64,000 nucleotides of DNA from Rotaria socialis (GCA_905331475.1 CAJNYU010003073.1:117576-181575); one strand, 5' to 3'. Counted from the first letter of the stretch, positions 1 to 12,977 are shown. Notes: a model not told the origin generated them from the letters alone. Program-made: numbers and translations.

Positions 1-818
1 ATTTGGCAAATGTCAAAGCAAGTGGTACAGGATCAACCATAAAATCATCTTTAATTAAAAGACCACCCTAGAAAAATAATTTCTAATAATTAATTAAAAT
101 CTAAATTTTGCTTCGGTTGTTTACCCAAATCTCATGTGAATTAATAAATGGTAGTCTCTCTTTTATTCTATCAATATTTAATATTTCGCAATCAATCCCT
201 AATGCTTTTATGATCGCATATTGCCGTTTTAATGTATGTAAACGATCGGCTGTTTGTGCTATCCATAGACCACCTTTTTCAGAAAAACCTAATAAAAGAG
301 AAAACAAATGAGTCTTTCAGAAAACCCGAATTCTCTATTAAAAACTTGCCAACATCCTGTCCTTGATCACGTAACTTTTTATATAATTCTCTTGAATACT
401 TAGTAAAATATGTTTGAATCAATGTATTTTGTATGTGCATGCCTTGTCCTGCACTTTGCCATGTTGAACCCGAAGCTAATCTATCCATTTCAGTAAATAT
501 ATTTTATTGATTTTTTGTTTTTCTACAAATCAAATATTACTTTGCTTTTTCGACTAAAACAATATCTTTAGCACCGTATTCACTCAAATGATAAGCAACC
601 GACTGTCCAATGATTCCACCACCAGCAATAACAATTTGACATGCTGATGGAATTCTATCTGTTAATGTTAATATTGGATTTGCGTGCGTCAGATGAGGAA
701 GCGTTGGTGATTCATGTTGATCATATGAAGCTAAACGACGAAGAACAGACGATATTCGATAGTGTGATTTGCTTTTTAAGAGAAAATGCCCATTCGAAAA
801 TAGATTATGCTGTAGCAT
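1..818 (-). CDS. FAD-dependent mitochondrial dehydrogenase (DMGDH/SARDH/PDPR family), 5' part
   Basis: Four exons are visible on the minus strand: 818-541, 480-326, 288-125 and 67-1, and the gene continues past the left edge. All joins use GT..AG with compatible phases. The N-terminus is rich in basic residues and Ser, as in a mitochondrial presequence. A Rossmann dinucleotide motif (IVIAGGGIIGQSVAYHL) follows, then DIVLVEKAK and, across the first intron, LASGSTWQSAG, which is the second FAD-contact region of this family. The segments GLWIAQTADRL and GGLLIKDD..VDP match the DAO fold of dimethylglycine and sarcosine dehydrogenases and of the PDH-phosphatase regulatory subunit. These three share a DAO plus GcvT-like layout, and the C-terminal half that would separate them lies outside the window. 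The family call is solid; substrate and paralogue are open. Confidence 0.8.
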
Positions 819-1035
819 GAAAACCGTACAAGCATCTAAAGAAAAAATCTAAATAATCTTATGAAAAGAAAAATTTCAACTTGTATTAAACAGGGAACTA
901 TGTTTTTGTTTTTATTTATGACGACAAGCAAAAAGAAAACACAGGACAAAAAAAAGGAATAATCTATTAGGTTTTAAGATGGTCGAATATCTTCTAGGAT
1001 GGAAAAACGATTGATCGTCGGATTTGTTTGGTCAA

Positions 1036-1356
1036 TCAATTTGTAGCAGCTTTGACTTTCTTCTTTTTGCTCAATGTACGATTTGATCCATTATATTTTT
1101 GTAAATTTGACATAACGTAGATTGGATAGATCATTGGTATAGCAAAAAACATACCTAAAACAATCATTTTTTCCTAAAAATATGTAAAAAGAAAAAAAAT
1201 ATATCGTGAGACATATAAAGAACAATTTGATTTTTTTCATACTTTGTTTGTCACTTTATTCAATGGTGGACCAGCCGTAATAAGGACAGTTTCTGAACGA
1301 CGAGGCACCATCATCAATGCCTGACGACGAACTAATTGTGTCAAAAGACTTGACAT
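1036..1356 (-). CDS. Small single-pass protein resembling cytochrome c oxidase subunit 8
   Basis: Two exons, 1356-1243 and 1173-1036, are joined in phase 0 and encode 83 residues. The N-terminal half is rich in Arg and Ser, like a mitochondrial targeting sequence (LVRRQALMMVPRRS). A short PPLNKVTNKEK linker follows, then one hydrophobic helix (MIVLGMFFAIPMIYPIYVM) and a basic tail (SNLQKYNG..KKKKVKAA). Presequence, a single helix with a Pro kink and a short matrix or intermembrane tail with Leu-x-x-Tyr resemble COX8 of complex IV. The match is to the pattern, not strong sequence identity; another small respiratory-chain subunit is possible. The gene lies head to head with PRPF38B, whose ATG is 523 bp away. 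Confidence 0.5.
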
Positions 1357-1879
1357 TTCTCAAATATCTTTGTCGAAAATGTATTAGAATCTAAAATCAT
1401 AATTGACAAATAAATACTCAAACATGCAACTCTACATGATAATTTAATTTTATAGTTTTCCTATATTACGTTTTTAATTCTTCAAATTTCTTTGTTTTAC
1501 TCACTGATCAATTCTTTTTTCTAGTCAGATACTACCTTATTGATTTGCTAGGTAAAACTACGAACATGATGTTTACGTTGCGTTGCGGCCATAAACATGT
1601 GTCCACATGGTAAAGAACGGATCGGGAAAAAATGATTCGTTTTTTTTCAAAATAAAAGTTTCGAATTCAAACTTGAAACAGAAAAAAACACTTTTGATAT
1701 GTTTATCAATATTATTTTTACTAAATGCTAACAGCGCTTTGCTCCCATTGGTTTATCGATTTTTCCAGAACAACAATAATCATATAGATATTTTTTTTTG
1801 AAATATTTCTTCTGTCTTGCGTATATACTACGGCGATTACATTGAAATATTTAGATCGATCGAATTAGTACACGGAATC
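1357..1879. promoter_or_regulatory. Divergent intergenic region between the COX8-like gene and PRPF38B
   Basis: This 523-bp AT-rich stretch separates two outward-facing start codons and must contain both promoters and 5' UTRs. An open frame of about 64 codons near 1607 is low-complexity and looks fortuitous. I saw no clear TATA box. Confidence 0.45.
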
Positions 1880-3553
1880 ATGGCAAAAGATTCAAATATT
1901 CTTGGTACTTGGGGAAATAAAGATTCGATGAATTTAAATTCTCTCGTACTCAATAATATCATGTCATCACAGTATTTCAAAAGTGCATTATATGAAAAAA
2001 AAACTTATCATGAAGTTGTCGATGAAATTTATTATCGAGTAAATACATTGTTGGATTTTATTCATCAAATTTTTTTCCTCTATGTTTTATAGGTCAAACA
2101 TTTAGAACCATGGGAAAAAGGAAGTCGAAAAACATCGGGTTTAACTGGCATGTGTGGCGGGGTAAGTTATTAAATTCTATATACATATAGAAATATTTCA
2201 TTTAGATGAACATGTTATAGTTCTTTCGTTGACTAGCAAGGATATATTTGGATTTGGGTTAAAAAATTCTATTTTTATGATATATCCAAAACTCACTCTA
2301 CATTGACACTATTTTTACTGTCGTAAGTCTATATATCAATGAGAGGGATATATACATACTAAAAAAAAAAAGAATAATAAACGTCTAAAATACAGATATC
2401 ATTCAGTAGATCTCTGTTATATAGAATGATAGCAATTAAATGTTCACAAGATTTTCTTACTATTCAGGTCCGCGGTGTTGGCGGTGGTGGTATTGTATCG
2501 ACTGCATTTTGTTTATTATATAAATTGTATACATTAAAATTAACACGAAAACAAGTCATTAGTTTAACTATTCATACAGATTCACCATTTATACGTGCGC
2601 TGGGTTTTATGTATATTCGGTAAGTTCAAAAACTAATTAACGTAACAATGTTATTTTTATTTATTTTTATTAATAGATATACTCAGCCACCTAATGAATT
2701 ATTTGAATGGTTTGAAGAATATCTTGATGACACAGAAGTAAATTGATATAGAGAGATTTTAATTTTTAATTTTAATTTTAATTTTAATAGACTTTAGATG
2801 TGAAAGCTGGTGGTGGTGGTGTTATGTCAATAGGCCAAATGCTTCGTCAATGGTTGACACGTATTGAGTATGTATACATATAATACTAGCTCTTATTCTT
2901 AGATATAGAGATTTACTTTTTGCTTGCAGATGGTATGATACATTATTTCCCCGAATACCAGTTCCAGTACAAAAAGAGATCATGGAAAGACTACATGCTC
3001 ATGGTCCCTATAAGGGCGATAGTTATGGTGCAAATTCAAGGTATGTGAGGTGGAAAGTAAGCAAGAAGGACATGTTGTTGTCATATTGTATTCTCATGTT
3101 ATACATTTGCATGTTTTTTTCCTCAAATTTAATTTACTACAGGTATGATTATGAGGACGAACAATACGAATCGAAATCGTCCAATGCTATTGATATGCCT
3201 GAAACATTTGGCAATGCTGCTTCATCATCCAAAGATCGTAATGGATCTTATAATCAACATTACTCATCATCATCAGATTCTCATCGGGATAAAAAACATA
3301 GGTAAATTGAAATATTCTTTATATAGAATATTTAATGTCTCTTTTCAGTAGATCTTCTCGTGACGATCGAGAACGATCACGTTCATCTGATCGTCGTCGA
3401 CATCATGAACGGTATGATAATTCAGACCGTTACAAATCACATAAACATCATCACCATCGACGTAGTTCATCGCGTGAAGACCAACGTCGACATCATCATC
3501 GTTCAAGATCACCTGATGATCGTTATCGTAACGATAAACGTGGTCGTCCATAA
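1880..3553 (+). CDS. PRPF38B: Pre-mRNA-splicing factor 38B
   Basis: Eight exons encode about 330 residues: 1880-2038, 2093-2161, 2468-2619, 2677-2737, 2791-2867, 2930-3040, 3143-3301 and 3349-3553. The PRP38 domain is very well conserved: ILGTWGN near the start, TYHEVVDEIYY, VKHLEPWEKGSRK, the block GTGGIVSTAFCLLYKL-like at exon 3, LTRKQV, HTDSPFIRALGFMYIRY, DVKAGGG, and WYDTLFPRIPVPVQ. An RS/His-rich tail follows (RSRSSDRRRHH, HHRSRSPDDRYR), shorter than the long RS domain of vertebrate PRPF38B. The family acts in the spliceosome around tri-snRNP activation. ATG 1880 starts the conserved MAKDSNILGTWGN; the frame extends upstream without another ATG. EEFSEC begins 163 bp downstream on the same strand. 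Confidence 0.93.
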
Positions 3554-3714
3554 ACAAATTATAATCATTCATTGATAGACTCTAAATCAAATCTGAAAAA
3601 GAAAAAGAAAAATTCTATTGTTGTTGTCTTTTTCGTTTCTTATGTTTGTTTTTTTGTATGTAAAAACAAAGATTATTGTCTGCATAACGATCATCAATTG
3701 ATTTTTGTTTCTTC

Positions 3715-3716
3715 AG
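3715..3716 (+). other. 3' splice acceptor abutting the EEFSEC start codon
   Basis: A pyrimidine-rich tract (TTTTTGTTTCTTCAG) ends in AG immediately before ATG 3717. No coding exon lies upstream in frame. The site could accept either a 5' UTR intron or a spliced leader, as expected for a downstream gene in an animal operon. Which one applies is inference. Confidence 0.5.
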
Positions 3717-6232
3717 ATGTCGATACTTAATTTTAATGTTGGTGTACTAGGACATGTCGATTCTGGAAAGACAAGTCTTGCTAAAGCATTGAGTACTATT
3801 GCTAGGTGGATATGAATAGATTTGAGATGAAACTTGTCTAAAACAAATTTTTTGTTTTCAGTACAAATGCTTTTGATAAAAATCCACAAAGTCAAGAACG
3901 TGGAATAACACTTGACCTGGGTTTTTCATCGTTTACAATCGATATGCCGGAACATTTGAAGAGCAGCAATTATAGTCAATTACAAATTACTCTAGTCGAT
4001 TGTCCAGGACATGCATCTTTAATAAGAACAATTATTGGAGGTAAATTAATAACTCTAACAATTTAATATTGATAGAGATTGTAATTTTGAAAATAAATTC
4101 AATGCTATCAAAAATCGTGTAACTACTGAAACGTACGGATATGTTCTCAATAGGAGAAGTAACGAGCGAATTGATAAATTCTCATCATGATGTTTGGAAT
4201 CAGTTTTCGAGAATTCGTAGTCTATTTCAGTCATTCGATAAATGACTTTGTTTAATTGAAAGAACAAATTTTTCGAAGTTTTTATTGATAGCATAAAAAC
4301 AGTTTTTAGTTTGAATAATTCAAGAAATAATCTCATTAAAAACAAAAGTGAAAAGTTCATTTTCGTGATTCAGATATTGAATCACATTGCTAGCTAGTGA
4401 TTAACAAAGGTTGTTAAGAAATTCCAATGAAGGAATCATTTTTGTTTAGGTGCTCAAATAATTGATCTAATGTTACTTGTAATTGATATAACAAAAGGTA
4501 TACAAACACAGACAGCTGAATGCCTAATTATTGGTGAAATTACTTGTGATAAAATGCTAGTTGTATTGAATAAAATCGATCTCATCGAAGAAGATCAACA
4601 ACAGGCAACCATAGACAAGGTATATTTAGAAAGGAAAAATATTCGTATCGTACAACTCATTTGTCTTAGCTACTCAGATGACAAAACGATTGCGTAAAAC
4701 ATTTGAATCAACGAAATTTCCACAGACACCTATCATTCCTTGTTCGGCAGTTTCATCATTAAATCTCAATGAACTTGTATCAACACTGCAGCAACATGTT
4801 TACATTCCTCATCGATCAGCGACAGGTCCATTTATATTCTCTGTTGATCATTGTTTTTCAATTCGTGGTCAAGGAACAGTTATGACTGGTACAGTTCTAT
4901 CAGGTTCAGTTCGAATTAATGATGTAATAATATCGATTTGCCATTTCGAAAAACAAAAAAAAAACAATCATTTTTCATCTGTTTAATTATAGTCGATCGA
5001 AATTGTATCACTTAAAGAAGTTCGTAAAGTGAAATCAATGCAAATGTTTCGTAAACCAATCGATAGAGCTATTCAAGGTGATCGTATTGGTCTATGTGTT
5101 ACTCAATTTGATCCAGATAAACTCGAACGAGGAATAGTTTGTAAGTGAAATTCGATAAGATCTGAAAGGAGTTGCGAATTATATTTAGTTTAAATTTTTT
5201 ATTGAGAATATTACGAGTAGAGATTGAATCACAGCTCAAATCTCTGTGGGAGTCAGAGAGATAACTTTTATGGTTTTACTATTGACTTTTTTTTCTCTCA
5301 CAATGATTTCTAGCTACACCAGGTGTTATAAAAATATTTCATGGATTAATTATTCGAGTTAATAAAGTAAAGCATTTCAAACATGATATTGAAAGTCGAA
5401 CAAAATTTCATATTACTTGTGGCCACGCAACTGTTATGGGTAAAATCGTATTATTTATTGATCATTCAACAGAACAGAATAATAACGATGATCAATTCAA
5501 TTATGGCAAAGAATATGAAGCTACTGATCAATATTCAAGTGAAGATTCCTCAGAAAATAAACATATATATGTATGTAAAACAAAACAGTTCGTTTAATCT
5601 GAATTTTTATTTTTTTCTGTCTTCCAACAGGCTTTAATTGAACTTGAATCGCCAATCGCTTGTCAATTACAATCAATTATGATCGGCTCTCGTTTAGACA
5701 CAGATATTCATGCAAATACATGTCGTCTTGCTTTTTATGGCCATGTTCTTGATGGCTTTATCGATACTGACTATTTAAATAAAGAATTACCAAGTAAACT
5801 TCGAGTTTATAAACGAAAAGAGAAAGTCGGTTTCATTGATCGAGTCGTTGATGATCAGACAATAATTGGAAAAGATCTATTTCAAAAAGAAACAAATATA
5901 AATACATTTGTTAATTTTAAAGTTGAACTTACACCAAAAGGTGAACAAGGTTTTATTGAATCATCATTTGGACAAAGTGGAAAATTTAAAGTTCGATTTA
6001 TGAGTAAGTTTTTTTCTTTTTCAACTATTAACTAACATCAACTATTCATCGAGATGGTCTTTCCGCTGAAACAAAACAATTGTTCAATAACGCAAAAGGT
6101 CGAAAACAACAATCAAAAACAGCAACAACAACCGATGCCGATGCAGAATCAAATGAGCCTCATGAACGAATGCGTATCGTGCTAAAATTTAAAAAATATC
6201 TTTTTCAAGAGAAAACAGTTATCTCGCAATAG
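3717..6232 (+). CDS. EEFSEC: Selenocysteine-specific elongation factor
   Basis: Eight exons encode about 546 residues: 3717-3805, 3862-4040, 4450-4619, 4678-4923, 4993-5140, 5314-5570, 5631-6003 and 6054-6232. This GTPase delivers Sec-tRNA(Sec) to the ribosome at UGA codons read with a SECIS element. G1 GHVDSGKT lies at residues 12-19, SQERGIT at 40-46, G3 DCPGH at 76-80 and G4 NKID at 130-133. The beta-barrel region has GQGTVMTGTVLSG and KVKSMQMF..PI..A.QGDR, and the C-terminal domain IV retains IGSRLD.DIH.NTCRLAF, FKKETN-like and FGQSGKFKV, all diagnostic of EEFSEC rather than EF-Tu or eEF1A. It ends in KFKKYLFQEKTV, matching the vertebrate C-terminus. It is slightly shorter than human (about 596 residues), mostly in the acidic linker encoded by exon 6. 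Confidence 0.95.
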
Positions 6233-9200
6233 ATACTGCATTCTGTATTATCATTAGTTTTTTAATTTTTTGTATATCTATGTGATTGTTCTCATGACAT
6301 TAAGCTTTTTGGCAACAATATCTTACAAGTCTGTCTAATAAACATTGGTTATGCTTATTTCATGGTTTGTTATTGATTTTTTTTCTCCAATTTTCCGCTT
6401 CGGATTATTGTATAAGGAGTAACTAATGACGAAATGTAAATATTCGTCATGCTTTAAGTCTCTTAGGATGGTTACATAGAAATTAAACTTCACAGCGTAC
6501 CATTTCAATCGTTGATGCTGTGGAAACACCAGAAAGAACATTTATCAATATGAAAGAGGATGTTTATTGAGTACGTTCAGAATTTTTTTCTGATGGATTT
6601 AAGAAGCAAATTTGATCGAACCTGAATTATTTTAACATCATACAAGACATTAATTTCAAGAAAATTTCTACAAAAGTATGAAAGTACATTCTAATCCATC
6701 GATAGGACATGTTTTTCCAGTTACAAGAAGGCCAATGGACGATGAGAAATAGATAAAACGATGAACTATTCAAGGAAATTGTCATCATTCTTACCTACTT
6801 TATTTAATACGACGTTGAGACAGATTTTTATTCGTATGAATATACAAGACGCTTATCCTCGATAGATAGCATCATCATATGTTTCTACAATCTTATTAGT
6901 AAAGCCAATTTATCTTGTTCGATTATCTAGCGCTCCAGTAGACACCTTTCAATCCAATAAGCATCTACTTTATTCTAAGTAATAGAAGAAGAAAATATCC
7001 TAACACAAGGTGTTACCAAGTGAAGCTGCTACGAGCTGTTACTAATTTGAAGAAGAAGAACAAAAAAAGCGAAGACGATTCATAACGTTTTGTCATCTGT
7101 TTGTCAACAACTATACCGATGACAATTGTTCAAGAGTAACAGCTTGTTCGAATAGGAAAAATGATGCTAGTTCGTATTAGATGAATAGTTCGTTCGTTGT
7201 CACTGTTCAGATAGCCCGATGATGCTTCTAATTGATCACACATATTTCATATATTGAACAACAGCTTGTAAACAAAAATACAATATTTTTCATAGTAAAA
7301 GTTCTCTCAGAAGTACAATCAATGATCAATATCTCAATTTTGTTATTTTTGATCTTTTGACTCTTCACTATATCTTATTAAAAGATAACGTCTTTTCCTA
7401 TAAAATTAGACGAACACGAAAAGACAAAATTTTATTTATGTGACTATCAAGTGCTTGTGAATAGGTGATGATATATGTTACATATTACAACTTCATCCAT
7501 TCCCAGCATAGTGCTTTCATTCTTTCTCATTTCTCCCCGACAGAATATTATCATTCGATTGTCAAGTGTGATGATATTCGAATACGCATGGTGTGTTCAA
7601 TGGGCTCTAGGTAATTGAATTATCTAGAAGCAGCAGGTTAAAATAAATTGCTTATTCACATATCAACTGGTTTATGTCATTGAATAACAATGTTGATATT
7701 GCGTTCATTCTATTGAAAATGTGTTACGTAACAATGTTCAATATAAATAGATCTCTTCTACTCAAACTAATGTGACAAAGATCAAGGAAACACGTCGTTA
7801 AATACATCGGAAATTTAACGTGAAAATATGTTGGTTTTTCCTTAACAATGCCAGAAGTACTTTTCCGCTTTACGAGTCTAAGTTGAAAAGGTACTTTTGA
7901 TTACGTATTAACACGATATCTATAGATCGCTCGCTTAGAAACAATTGTGAAAGACAGCTGGGCTCAAAAAGAATTTTTTTTCTTGATGAACACAAAGACA
8001 AACTTGAAGTTCCTATGTATTACATTTGTCGAAATATAAAATTTGGCCCCTGTCTGAGCTTTTCTATGACCACCTAGCCAGAATAGGAACCAGTTGTTAT
8101 CACCAGAAAAGAAGATGTGAAGAAAAGTTTTTCTACTGATGAAAACAACATCTATAACTATAATATATGTTATGAGTCAAGCTGATCATGAGAAAACATT
8201 TTGGAGATTTATTTACACTAAATAATATTTTAAAAGCGATTCGAACATTTTCATCGGTCTCAACATCGAAATTACTTATCTTGCATACGACATTTTCATA
8301 TTTCGCGCGATATTTTTGTAGTTAAACATGATCTTAAAAACGTTATGTTATTTTCAATTCAAATAAATTCGGTTTACAACCACAATATAGTGTTGTTGTG
8401 TGAAATGATCTTCAAAAAATATAAACAGTTTTCAGAGATGTGAGAACTGTGTCCGTTTCGATTGTCAATTTGTTTCGATGAAAATTCTCTACAAGCTGTT
8501 TATTGCATCATACAGCTTTGTCTATGTTATGATCAATTAGTTCATTTGTCACCCTCGATCAATTGGTCATTCTTTTTCGTTTCGACCAATTGAAAAGTGT
8601 TAAACAATTTTTTTCTCTCACGAAAAAAGATAAAATATACACACGTAGATAGAGAGAGAGTGATGATGTTTTCTTATTTTCTCTCTCTTCGAATTTTTAG
8701 ATTGGTTGTCGAAATTGGGCATTGTAGTCTTTTCCGAATATAAATAGTCACGATTCCAAGCCACCGATCAATAATTCGGATCATACAATCGGAACACGGT
8801 CATCTCTACTTCTCCGCTACGGTAAGTTTGCTCTTTCACTTTGTCTGGGTTTGCTTTTCATACAATATTTGTCTCTTTGACTTATGGCACTCTAATTCAC
8901 GGCTACTATTATGTATTTGCCGTGCATTGTGGTGTCATGCATCGAGAGATGATTTATCGTCGAAATTTCCATTTTTATTTGTAACATTCAGGTAAAGCTT
9001 GAAGGAAAGATATTCAGGTTCGGTCAATGGCACATAATTTGAAGACGGTTGAATTTGAATAACTCCGTATTTAGCTGTGTGCCACCAATCGATCTGAGAA
9101 TACGCAATAGTGAATAAAGAATGAAATGATAAATGACTATTTGTTTAGATTTTAGTTCTTATTTGAATGGATTGGAACCAGATGAAATAGAAAGAGATTC

Positions 9201-9925
9201 ATAAATGAGGCGAAGGAATCTAGTTTGGTTTAAAGGAAGCATGAAACTTTCGTGAGATAGTAAACAAAGTAAAGATAGATATAAGCGTATAGAATTTTGG
9301 CACATACGCAACCTAAACTACAGGTTTTCATTTCGGTATTTCAAGATAAAGGAGCGGAAAGGTACTATAACAGTAGATCTAAAAATTTGTTGAAGAAAGA
9401 TGGAAAATTGTCAAGAAGATTTGACAAAATGCTCAGGATAACGATGAAAAATTGAGAAAAAAAAGAATTTCAATTTTGATGTATATTTATTATTAACGAA
9501 ACACTATCACTCAAATGTTTGTTGTTGGTTTGTGTGGACAAAGGATTGTTTCTAGTTTCGGTGGATGATTTATCTAAGAATTTTGAATGACTTACGTACA
9601 GACGAAAAGAAATCTTCTATTGAATTCGCTTGAAGCGAACGCAACGAAAATCATTAAGTACTTCTGAAAATTTATCTCTTGAAAACTCTAATATCAATTG
9701 TATACGAAGGAAAATTGTATAATTCAATGTCTTGGGGTAACATATAATCTATTCGAATGCAATGTAGTACTGACATCTAGTGTGGTGTGAATATCACCAT
9801 CTACCAATGAATTCAATGATCATGAATCATCATGTAGTGGCAAGCAAGTAAAATAGTAGCTTTCGAATTGAACGGACGACGGCGAAGACTAGATTTTCAT
9901 TGTGAATTCATTCTATTGATAGCCG
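6233..9925. other. 3.7-kb gene-poor intergenic region
   Basis: I found no convincing coding exon on either strand. The stretch is AT-rich and full of stops. A GA/CT-rich tract lies near 8645-8690, followed by a TATA-like box and a candidate 5' exon (see 8735-8821). The rest looks like unconstrained DNA with no tandem array or terminal repeats that I could see. Confidence 0.5.
8735..8821 (+). promoter_or_regulatory. Candidate TATA promoter and non-coding first exon ending in a strong splice donor
   Basis: A TATA-like box (GAATATAAATAG) near 8737-8748 is followed by about 70 bp of more GC-balanced sequence and then CTACG followed by GTAAGTTTG at 8822, a near-consensus 5' splice site. No long frame runs through it. 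The simplest reading is a 5' UTR exon of MTO1, with an acceptor at TTGATAG (ending 9922) three bases before the MTO1 ATG. A separate non-coding transcript is also possible. Confidence 0.35.
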
Positions 9926-12900
9926 ATGTTGAATATAAAAAGATATAATTTAAGATCTATTCGTTTGCCAAATTTAACTATCACACGTCAATGGTTGACA
10001 ACTTATAGTTATGATTCGTTATCAAAATTAAAAGTTGAATCAACTCCAATTCAAGGAGTTGTTAAACAGCCTGTTAACTCTTCTGTTTTTCAGCCTTATG
10101 ATGTAATTGTTGTTGGTGGCGGACATGCGGGTTGTGAAGGTAGATACTTTGAAAAAGAATAATGGTTTTTTCTAGGATTATTTTTCGTTTAGCTGCACAT
10201 GCAGCTGCACGAATGGGTGTTCGAACACTTTTGGTATGATCTGAAGAGAAACTAAAATAATAAAAATACAATCATTAAACTAATTTTAGATCACTCATAA
10301 ATTAGAGACCATTGGTGAGATGTCTTGTAATCCATCCTTTGGCGGTATTGGTAAAGGACATTTAATGCGTGAAATTGATGCTCTAGAGTAACTAAAAATA
10401 TTTATTTTGTATCATTATTTCTGATAAGAAATGCTCATTTATTTTTCACTAGTGGTCTTTGTGGACGTCTATGTGACAAAACCGGTGTTCATTATAAAGT
10501 TTTAAATCGAAGTAAAGGCCGAGCTGTATGGGGATATCGTGCACAAATCGATCGAAAATTGTACAAGCAAGCAATGCAAGATGAAATTCTCAATACACGA
10601 AATTTACATGTCATGACTGCAGCTGTTCATGATATTGTTATTGATAAAGACCAATTGCGCATAACAGGTATAACACTAGATAATCGTGCATTGATACCAA
10701 GTCACTCAGTAATTATAACAACTGGAACATTCTTACGTGGATGTATTAATCTTGGCATGGATGAACAAAAACCAGCTGGTAGAATCAATGATCAACCATC
10801 CATTGATTTAGCGAAATCAATTGAAGAACTTGGATTTAGAATGGGCCGATTAAAAACTGGTAAACTTTTATATTGAAATTTTAGTTCTTGTAACAAGTTC
10901 GTTTCTAGGTACACCAGCTCGTTTAGAAACGAAAACAATTGATTTTAGTAAAACAATTTCACATAAAGGTGATGATCCACCATTACCATTTTCATTTTTA
11001 AATAAAAATGTTTGGATAAAATCCGAAGAACAATTGTGCTGCCATTTAGCTATGACAACAGCTGAAACAGCGGATATTGTTCGGCAGAATGCTCATCTAA
11101 GTCGACATGTAACACAAGATGCTCAGGGTCCACGTTATTGTCCATCCATTGAATCGAAAATTCTTCGTTTCAAAAATCAAATACATCCAGTATGGCTTGA
11201 GCCTGGTTTGTTTATTTTTATCATTGAATTTCACAGTGTGTTTATTCTAAAAACATTTTCAGAAGGTTTTGATTCTGACCTAACTTATCCACAAGGTTTA
11301 AGTTGTACAATGCCTATTGATATACAATTACGTATGCTTCGTACAATACCATCTCTAGAAAATGTTAATATGATTCGACCAGGCTATGGTGTAGAATATG
11401 ATTATATCGATCCAAGAGAAATTAAGCCAAGTTTAGAAACAAAACGTATTACGAATTTATTTTTTGCTGGACAAATCAATGGGTAAATAATTTAATGTAT
11501 TATTTGAAAAACGAATATTTCCGTATGCTTGGAAAGTCTTTCTCTGTAAAATCGATACCATACACGTAAACAGAATATATGTTTAAAATTCATGAAAATC
11601 AAGCTTTGTGAATGATTTCATACGTTATTGTTAATCGTAGAGAGTCTCACAATCAATTATTAATCGAGAACTCATTCTGATAAAGAACTGAAGAAGCACT
11701 TTGTCTAGATCAGAACAATAATCTAATGGATGAAGTTGCCAAAGCATTGTGCTCACGACTATTACATTTTCTCAAGCAACCGAGTTTTCTATTCATCTGA
11801 AGATTTAATTAGAGCTACTTCGAGATTGATGATTGATCAAAATATTGTATAGTTAAAAGAAAGCATGATACAATCAATTATCTAACGTAATACATAATTG
11901 ATGATTAGTCGAAATATTGTATAATTACAAGAAAATATGATAGAATCAATCATGTAACGTAATGTAAAAGTGCTTGTTTGAGCATAGTTTAATCAAATTT
12001 CTACAATTAATAGATTAATCTATATATTTTTCCCTTTGAAACATAGAACCACCGGATATGAAGAAGCCGCTGGGCAAGGAATTATAGCTGGTATAAATAG
12101 TGCATGTAAAGTATTAAATAAACCAATGTTTACAATTAGTCGGGGTATAAATAGTTTCGATTTAAATAATTAGAATATAATGTGTTCTGTATAAAAAAAA
12201 ACAAAAATAGGTGAAGGATATATTGGAGTAATGATTGATGATTTAACTCTACATGGTGCAACTGAACCCTATCGAATGTTTACAGCAAGAAGTGAATATC
12301 GTATATCTCTGCGGTAAGAGTTCTTCGATTTATTTTCTTTTAGAAAAAAAAGCTGAAAATCTCTTTAATTTTTCAGCGCAGATAATGCTGATCTTCGCTT
12401 AACACAAGCGGGCTATGATATTGGTTGCGTCGGTGAACATCGCTATAGCCAATTTCAAACATTTAAAAACAATTATAATCTAGCTAAAGAATGCTTACAA
12501 AATATTAAAAAATCCGTTCATGTTTGGCGCCGATTATTAAGTTCACCATCTGAAGCTATTTCATGTCGAGATGATACATTAAAATCTCTCTATTCACTCG
12601 TTCATCAAGCCCCTTATATGATGGATAATGAAAAATGGCTTGCATTAGTACCGGATGATGAAGGCGTACGTTCAATGTTATTATCTGATAATGAATTATG
12701 TGAACGTATCTGTCTTGATGCTGTTTATGAACATTTAATTATGAGACAAAAAAATGAAATTGACGAAGTTAAACGAGATGAAGCATACGCTATTCCAGAT
12801 GCGTTCGATTATCAAAAGTTACAAATATCCAATGAAGCAAAACAAAAACTAGAACAAGTGCGACCGACAACATTAGCTTCAGCTGGTCGAATACCGGGTA

Positions 12901-12977
12901 TTACGCCAGTAACAATACTTTCTCTTTTACGAGCATTGAAAAGAGAACCACAATCATCATCGATAGTCAATTTTTAG
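9926..12977 (+). CDS. MTO1: Mitochondrial tRNA uridine-5 carboxymethylaminomethyl modification enzyme (MnmG/GidA family)
   Basis: Nine exons encode about 692 residues: 9926-10139, 10193-10233, 10290-10387, 10453-10859, 10909-11205, 11263-11482, 12047-12144, 12211-12313 and 12377-12977. The family works with MnmE/GTPBP3 to modify the wobble uridine of mitochondrial tRNAs (taurinomethyluridine in animals). After a roughly 60-residue targeting region comes the FAD-binding motif [13 protein letters not shown], then [47 protein letters not shown], the PRYCPSIE motif, [16 protein letters not shown], and [23 protein letters not shown], all hallmark MnmG segments. The C-terminal helical domain ends near [16 protein letters not shown]. 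The length fits human MTO1 (about 717). The 564-bp intron 6 shows no feature. Confidence 0.96.

Noticed and set aside
1607-1801. Open frame upstream of PRPF38B
   Set aside because: Low-complexity Phe/Lys/Asn composition, no motif, and located in the divergent promoter region.
3345-3575. Frames on both strands overlapping the last PRPF38B exon
   Set aside because: They are shadows of the RS/His repeat codons; only the plus-strand RS frame continues the splicing factor.
4041-5313. Apparent frameshifts and stops within EEFSEC
   Set aside because: All are resolved by standard GT..AG introns with matching phases; the gene is intact.
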